NCBI RefSeq assembly: GCF_910594005.1
Contig: NC_057815.1
Location: 68,214,052-68,278,051 of the forward strand
Direction of reading: 5' to 3'
DNA length: 64,000 nt
DNA from: Cervus elaphus
Taxonomy: Eukaryota > Chordata > Mammalia > Artiodactyla > Cervidae
The number at the start of each line of letters is the position of its first letter. Position 1 is the stretch's first letter. Under the pieces are notes generated by a model. It saw only the letters and a list, made by a program, of their open reading frames with translations, was not told the origin of the DNA and did no database searches. Shown piece after piece: positions 59,531 to 64,000 of the stretch. A program made the position numbers and the translations under genes.

Positions 59531-60589
59531 AGGAACCAACTGAAGCATGAGGCCCGGAAGGGAGGGGATGTGCCTGGGATGGCACAGCAGAGCACAAGAC
59601 TCAGAGTCAGGCAGAGGTGGTCCCGTGCAGCTCCTCCTGGTCTCTCCCCAAGCCTGGTCTGGGAGTCCCTCGCCTGACCCCCAGCATCCAGTGCCAGAAC
59701 TGCTCTGAGGAATGTTGAGAGGGGAGAGAATAAAGGTAGAGACAGAGACCCTGAGACAAGAGGGTGTTAGAGGAGGGCAGGGAGGAAAGGAGGGAGAAGA
59801 AAGGGATGCTGGCCCTGGAGGTGTGACAGTAAAAGATGGAATGAGAGATCATAAAACAAACAGAGAGCAAGAGAGAGTCACAGAGAGATGGAGCAGACAC
59901 AGAGTGGCAAAGCAGCGGCTAAGAGGGGCTGGAGGTCTAGCAGGCCTCCAGGGCAAGGCGGGGTGAGGTCCACAGTGTCACAGCGACAGCAAGTCCTCCC
60001 AGAGGGAGAGTGAAGTTGTGGCTCTGTGCTGCCTCCATAGCACCCCCCCCCCATCACTCCCACCCCTTACTTCCAGGGTCCAAGGGACCACTGATGGGTC
60101 TGAGCTTGGCTTGCAAATAGGAGCCTAGCACATCCCTCCCTCACCTCCCCTAGGAGTTCTGGGTTTTCTCCTCCTCATAAATATTTATCATTGTTTGGAG
60201 TGTGAAGATGCCACAGTCAGCTGGGGCATAATAATTACTAAAGTGAGAGAAAAAAATACACAGATGACACGATTTGAACCAACGGCTCCCACACTAAGGC
60301 TGGACCTGCCGAGGAGACCAGGGAAGTGATATGCCACCGAAATCCCCGCTGTTTCCAGAAGCCTCAGTCCGTCCCTCGGAGCCCCCGGGTCAGAGGGAAA
60401 GGAGAGGCCACAAACGCCTGAGGCCACAAAGAACTGAGTCAGGAGAAGCCATCCCAGTGACCCCTGAGAGGGACTAGGGGCACCCTGGCCACAAGAGGCT
60501 AGGGGGCAGGGAGCAGCTAGGAGGAGTGATAGGGAAAGGGAAGGAAGGCGGGTAGGAAGAAAGTAAAAAGGAACTAACATTTAAAAGAA

Positions 60590-60775
60590 GGAACTAGCAT
60601 TAGTTGAGTGCCCAATTAATTACTTCTCATTACAGCACTGTGAAATGAGCATTATAATTCTTATTTTATGGACAATAAACTTAAGGTTCAGAGAGATATA
60701 GGAATTTTCCCAGAAGCACACAGTAAGCAAAGGGCTAATAAGTCAGGATTCAGACCCAGTTCTGCCTGGCTGCCT
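60590..60775 (-). repeat. MIR SINE relic
   Basis: The copy shows agcattagttgagtgccca, acttaaggttcagagagat and a cacagtaagcaaagggct block. It is ancient; strand is uncertain. Confidence 0.65.
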
Positions 60776-61479
60776 TCTGACAGTATACAAGGAGGCAGGT
60801 AATTTTATGTTCAACCCTGCTGCCTTCCTATAGCAGGTGTTTTTATCAGCATCAAGAATAACAGAAAATAGGGGAATTGAGGACAGGAGGAGGGGGAAGT
60901 AACAAAAGAGTGAGTAAGGGGCGAGGAGAGTGAGGATGACGAGGGGCAGGCAGCCCAGTCGGCCCAGCGCTGGGGGACATCCTGTGGCTAACTCAGTCAG
61001 CCCCAGGCCACATCCTCTGGGACCAGGACACTGATAGCCTCCTCAGACAACAAAAGCAGCAGCTGCCCATGCCCTCTAGGCTTGTACACCCTTGTCACGG
61101 TCATGTCTCTGAGTATTGGGTCCTTCCACAATCCCATTTCAGAGATGAGAAAACCGAGGCTCAAAGAGGTAAATGATGGCTGCTTGTCTCCAGAGCCCAC
61201 GTCCTTCCCACTCTGTCCCACAGCCAAACAGTCCCTGAAACAACTCCACTGGGTTCCTGACCCCAACACTGTCAGAAAAAACAGCCCATGTAGGGGTGCT
61301 TCCAGTTCACCAGGACCCCCACCTGTGCAGCACCTCACAGATGGCTTCTGTCTGTCCACTTTGAAGAGCAAGCACAAACATGCAAGACTGAAGTCAAAGG
61401 CAAACTTGCAGACTGTGGGATGCCTGGGTTTGGTTCATTCCCAAGTGCCATCTATGCCCCGCAAGCCTGATCCTCAGAG

Positions 61480-62174
61480 CTAAAGCTGGGTCTCATACAA
61501 GAAATGCCAGCGGCGTTCTAGCTAAGTAAGACTCCCTGGAGAAAAGGAACAAAAACCCACCAAGCAGAGCTCAAGAAAAGGAGACAGTATAGAAAGAAGC
61601 AAAAATCTCACGGGAAGGATACGCAGGCAGGACGAACGGGGGCTGGAGCCAGCAACGGGGAAGCCATCAACCTCTCAGGCAGCGGCTCTCTCTCTCCACC
61701 TCTCCCCCTGGGGATGCTATGTTCTCCTGCCTGCGCTGCTCTCCTTGCGGCTGCTCCATTGTCTCTGTGGACCAACTCTCTCTGCTTACTCAGGGCTTTT
61801 CTGCCCCTCCATCATTTTGGCTTGCATGTGGCTCTCATTCTGACCCTGTTTCTACTCTGCCTCTGCTCTGCTTCCCACTGTTAACTGGCTGAATGGCCCA
61901 ATTCCAAATTCCCAGGAGAGGAATTTGGTTGGTCAGTTTTGGTCAGGTGTCCCATGCCTGGGCCAATCAGCTAGGAGAAGTGTGTGTCACGTGGTCCATC
62001 AGGCATGGTCAGAGAAGGGTCAGTAGAGCAGTGTGTTTCAAACCAGGGGTCACAATCCATTAGCTGACAATGAAATCAACTTACAGAATTACCACTAGCA
62101 CTTTTGTTGTTGTTGTTGTTACTGAATGGAATAGAAGATATAAGTATAAGGTGCAGATGGCAAGTAGTAGATAT
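61480..62174. other. Intronic, unclassified
   Basis: The segment is C/T-rich at 61680-61870, with a (TTG)n run at about 62104-62120. It may include a further old repeat that I cannot name. No exon is seen. Confidence 0.35.
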
Positions 62175-62364
62175 TATTGTATTTACCAATATTCCATCCC
62201 CTCTAAGGCTGGGCATATGTGTGGATCAAATTTCTCCAGTCTTGTGAAGTTAGATATGCCCATACAGCTTGCTCTGGCCAAGGAAATGGGAACAAAATGC
62301 CATATGTCACTTCCAGGCAGAAGTATTTAAGGGCTGGTGCATGATGACCCCACGCTGTTTATGT
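62175..62364 (+). repeat. Old LTR-type repeat, left part (interrupted)
   Basis: Phrases such as aggaaatgggaacaaaatgc and cacttccaggcagaagtat fit the left half of a common old mammalian LTR-type repeat. A matching right half appears at 63035-63205. The family name is uncertain. Confidence 0.45.
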
Positions 62365-63030
62365 TCATTTTCTATGGAAGCTACAACAAATGATCACAAA
62401 CTTAGTGGCTTACAACAGCATAAACTTAGTATCTTACAGTTTTCAGTTCAGAAGTTCACTAGGTTAAAATCATGGGGCTTCCCAGGTAGTTCAGGGGTAA
62501 AAAAAAAAAAAAAAAAAATCTGCCAATGCAGGAAATGGTGATTTGATTCCTGAGGAGGAAATGGAAACCCACCCCAGTATTCTTGCCTGGAAAATTCCGT
62601 GGACAGAGGAGCCTGGCGGCCTACAGTCCATGGGGTAGCAAAGAGTCCATGACTGAGCGACTGAGCTTGCACACACAGGTTAAAATCAAGGTGTTGGCAG
62701 GGCTGCATTCCTTTCCATAAGCTCTAGGAGTAAATGTGTTTTCTTGCCCTTTCCACCCACATTCCATGTCTCAAGGCCTCTTCCTCCATCTTCAAAGCCA
62801 GCAACACCAGGTTAGGTTCTCATCACATTGCATCACTCTGACCTCCTCTTCTGCCTCCCTCTTCCACTTTTAGAGACCCTTATGAATACATGCAGCTCCC
62901 TACTTTAAGATCCACTGATTTTAGGAAACTCAATTCCATCTGCACCTGTAATTCCCCTTTGCCATATGATATGACATATTCAAAGGTTCCAAGGATTAGG
63001 ATATAAACATTGTTGGGGTGGGGGGGTTTT
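62365..63030 (-). repeat. Probable MaLR-type LTR relic nested in the preceding repeat
   Basis: Read in reverse it belongs to the same family as 51363-51870. The reverse strand carries cactaagtttgtgatcattt and tttgaagatggaggaagagg. It is split by the SINE at 62473-62676. Confidence 0.55.
62473..62676 (+). mobile_element. Bov-tA-type SINE with 12-bp TSD and internal A20 run
   Basis: It is flanked by exact aggttaaaatca at 62461-62472 and 62677-62688. The head reads gggcttcccaggtagttcag, then a 20-A run (62499-62518) replaces the usual taaagaat before ctgccaatgcagg. The body is shortened but recognisable. Confidence 0.95.
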
Positions 63031-63034
63031 CTTC

Positions 63035-63205
63035 CTCCTACCGTGTCCTCTTTCCTCTGTCATTGAAACCAGCAATGATCTGAATGGAGAAGCCTCCAGA
63101 GACTAAATTCCAGGGCTCTCCTGCTAAATGACAGACAGGGAGCATGAGAGGAACCTCTTGAGCTACTAAGATTTGGGGGTTATTTGTAACTACAGCAGAC
63201 CAGTT
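63035..63205 (+). repeat. Old LTR-type repeat, right part
   Basis: agcaatgatctgaatggag, then a cttgagctactaagatttgg block and a gttatttgtaactacagcag end resemble the right end of the repeat begun at 62175. This would make the inner element a nested insertion. Confidence 0.4.
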
Positions 63206-63479
63206 TCTCACGACTAATTTTTTAAAAATTTAAGTGTCATTTAAGTAAAACTTCTGTTTCAGGTGAACTGAGTTACAATGTAAAATGAATATCATGGTGC
63301 AAATTTTTAAATGTTTAAAACCCACTGTTGTAGAGAGCATGCTTAGAACAAACATGCTCTATCAGTGTCTGTGCAGCCTGTTAGATCCTATTTTCTGATT
63401 CTGCTGCTTTTCTGTGAGCTACCAGGCCTCCCAAATATCCATTTGTGCCTGTAGGGAGAAGCCTGCATCATGAGGGACC

Positions 63480-63840
63480 CAGAACAAAGTACCTTCCTGG
63501 ATAGATTACCCAACATCCAAGAGTTTATCATTTTGTACAGTACAGCCAAACAATGGGATATTGCATAGCACTGAAATTATGCCTGCATCTTTCATAACAC
63601 AGGGAAATGCTTATGACAGAATATTAAGCAGAAATCAGGAACCAAAACAGTATGTTTGGCATGAGCTCAAATTTATACTCAATAAATATCCAAAAGAAAG
63701 AAGGAGAAGACTGGAGGTTGTTAAGATGGCAACACTCCTCAAACTTATCTATGAATTCAATGCAATACCTATAAACATTCCAGCTGGATTTTTTTGCATT
63801 AATTGACAGGCCGATCCTAAAATTTATATGGAAGTATAAT
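63480..63840 (+). mobile_element. L1 LINE fragments (3'UTR-like then ORF2-like)
   Basis: 63545-63715 resembles an old L1 3' region (ggatattgcatagcactgaa, agggaaatgcttatgacaga). 63720-63840 resembles a different L1 ORF2 part (gaattcaatgcaatacctat, cctaaaatttatatggaag). They are probably two separate dead copies. Confidence 0.6.
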
Positions 63841-63929
63841 AGTGAAGACAGTTTTTTTAAAAATATAATTTTTATTGTAATTATTTGCTTGAGGGTCTCT
63901 GTCTCACTTTGCCCTCTTTTTTTGTCTGT

Positions 63930-64000
63930 TTTGTTTTGGCCATGCCTTGAGGCATTGTGGATCTTAGTTCCCTGACCAGGGATCCAACCCGTGCCCCCCG
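63930..64000 (-). mobile_element. CHR-2-type SINE cut by window edge
   Basis: The reverse-oriented tail (ggccatgccttgaggcattg) is followed by tcttagttccctgaccaggg. The head lies beyond 64000. Confidence 0.85.

Larger units (their letters stand above)
58761..64000 (-). other. ARRB1: ARRB1 intron 1, 3' portion
   Basis: This is the last 5.2 kb of the first intron. It contains an L2 relic, a MIR, nested LTR-type repeats with a SINE at 62.2-63.2 kb, L1 fragments and a CHR-2 SINE at the window edge. A C run lies at about 60042-60052. In human this intron hosts the microRNA gene MIR326 nearer the promoter. I do not find the mature miR-326 sequence on either strand here. Confidence 0.75.

Noticed and set aside
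58761..64000. MIR326, known from ARRB1 intron 1 in human
   Set aside because: The mature sequence was not found on either strand. In human it lies closer to the promoter, so it is probably beyond the right edge.

Overview
The window is nuclear DNA from a ruminant, most likely cattle or a close relative. Two observations support this. It carries many tRNA-derived ruminant/cetartiodactyl SINEs (Bov-tA/BovA type and CHR type), several with intact target-site duplications. It also holds 15 exons that encode a beta-arrestin-1 whose lineage-variable residues (Glu35, His368 and the C-terminal ...PRLNDR) agree with what I recall of the bovine protein. The gene order and orientation (TPBGL on +, then ARRB1 on -) match what I know of human 11q13.4, where SLCO2B1 lies further out on the TPBGL side and RPS3 beyond ARRB1.

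Layout. 1-17.8 kb: intergenic DNA without a recognisable gene, made of SINEs, an L1 3' end, L2/MIR relics, a probable MaLR-type LTR, microsatellites and unique sequence. 17.85-19.58 kb: GC boxes, a CpG island and the single-exon gene TPBGL (389 codons; signal peptide, leucine-rich repeats with both cysteine caps, one membrane span). 19.6-31.15 kb: TPBGL downstream/3'UTR sequence, then intergenic DNA with CHR and Bov-tA SINEs, MIR, L2 and reverse-oriented L1. 31.15-58.76 kb: ARRB1 on the minus strand, coding exons 2-16 plus a predicted 6-kb 3'UTR. 58.76-64 kb: the 3' part of ARRB1 intron 1. Exon 1, which carries the start codon, lies beyond the right edge.

The 15 ARRB1 exons sum to 1,237 coding nt. 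With the 20 nt expected in exon 1 this gives exactly 418 codons plus stop, the long isoform. The 24-nt exon at 41851-41874 encodes the optional 8-residue insert that separates the long and short isoforms, and its phases allow in-frame skipping. The two genes are not known to act together: TPBGL is a membrane LRR protein of poorly known function, ARRB1 a cytosolic GPCR adaptor.

I found no new gene system. The most interesting points are local: paired hairpins in the ARRB1 3'UTR, a long pyrimidine tract (in the transcript) upstream of the microexon, clustered octamer and GC-box motifs beside exon 15, perfect short palindromes in intergenic DNA, a 47-bp SINE-head insertion with a perfect 17-bp duplication, and nested transposons at 62-63 kb.
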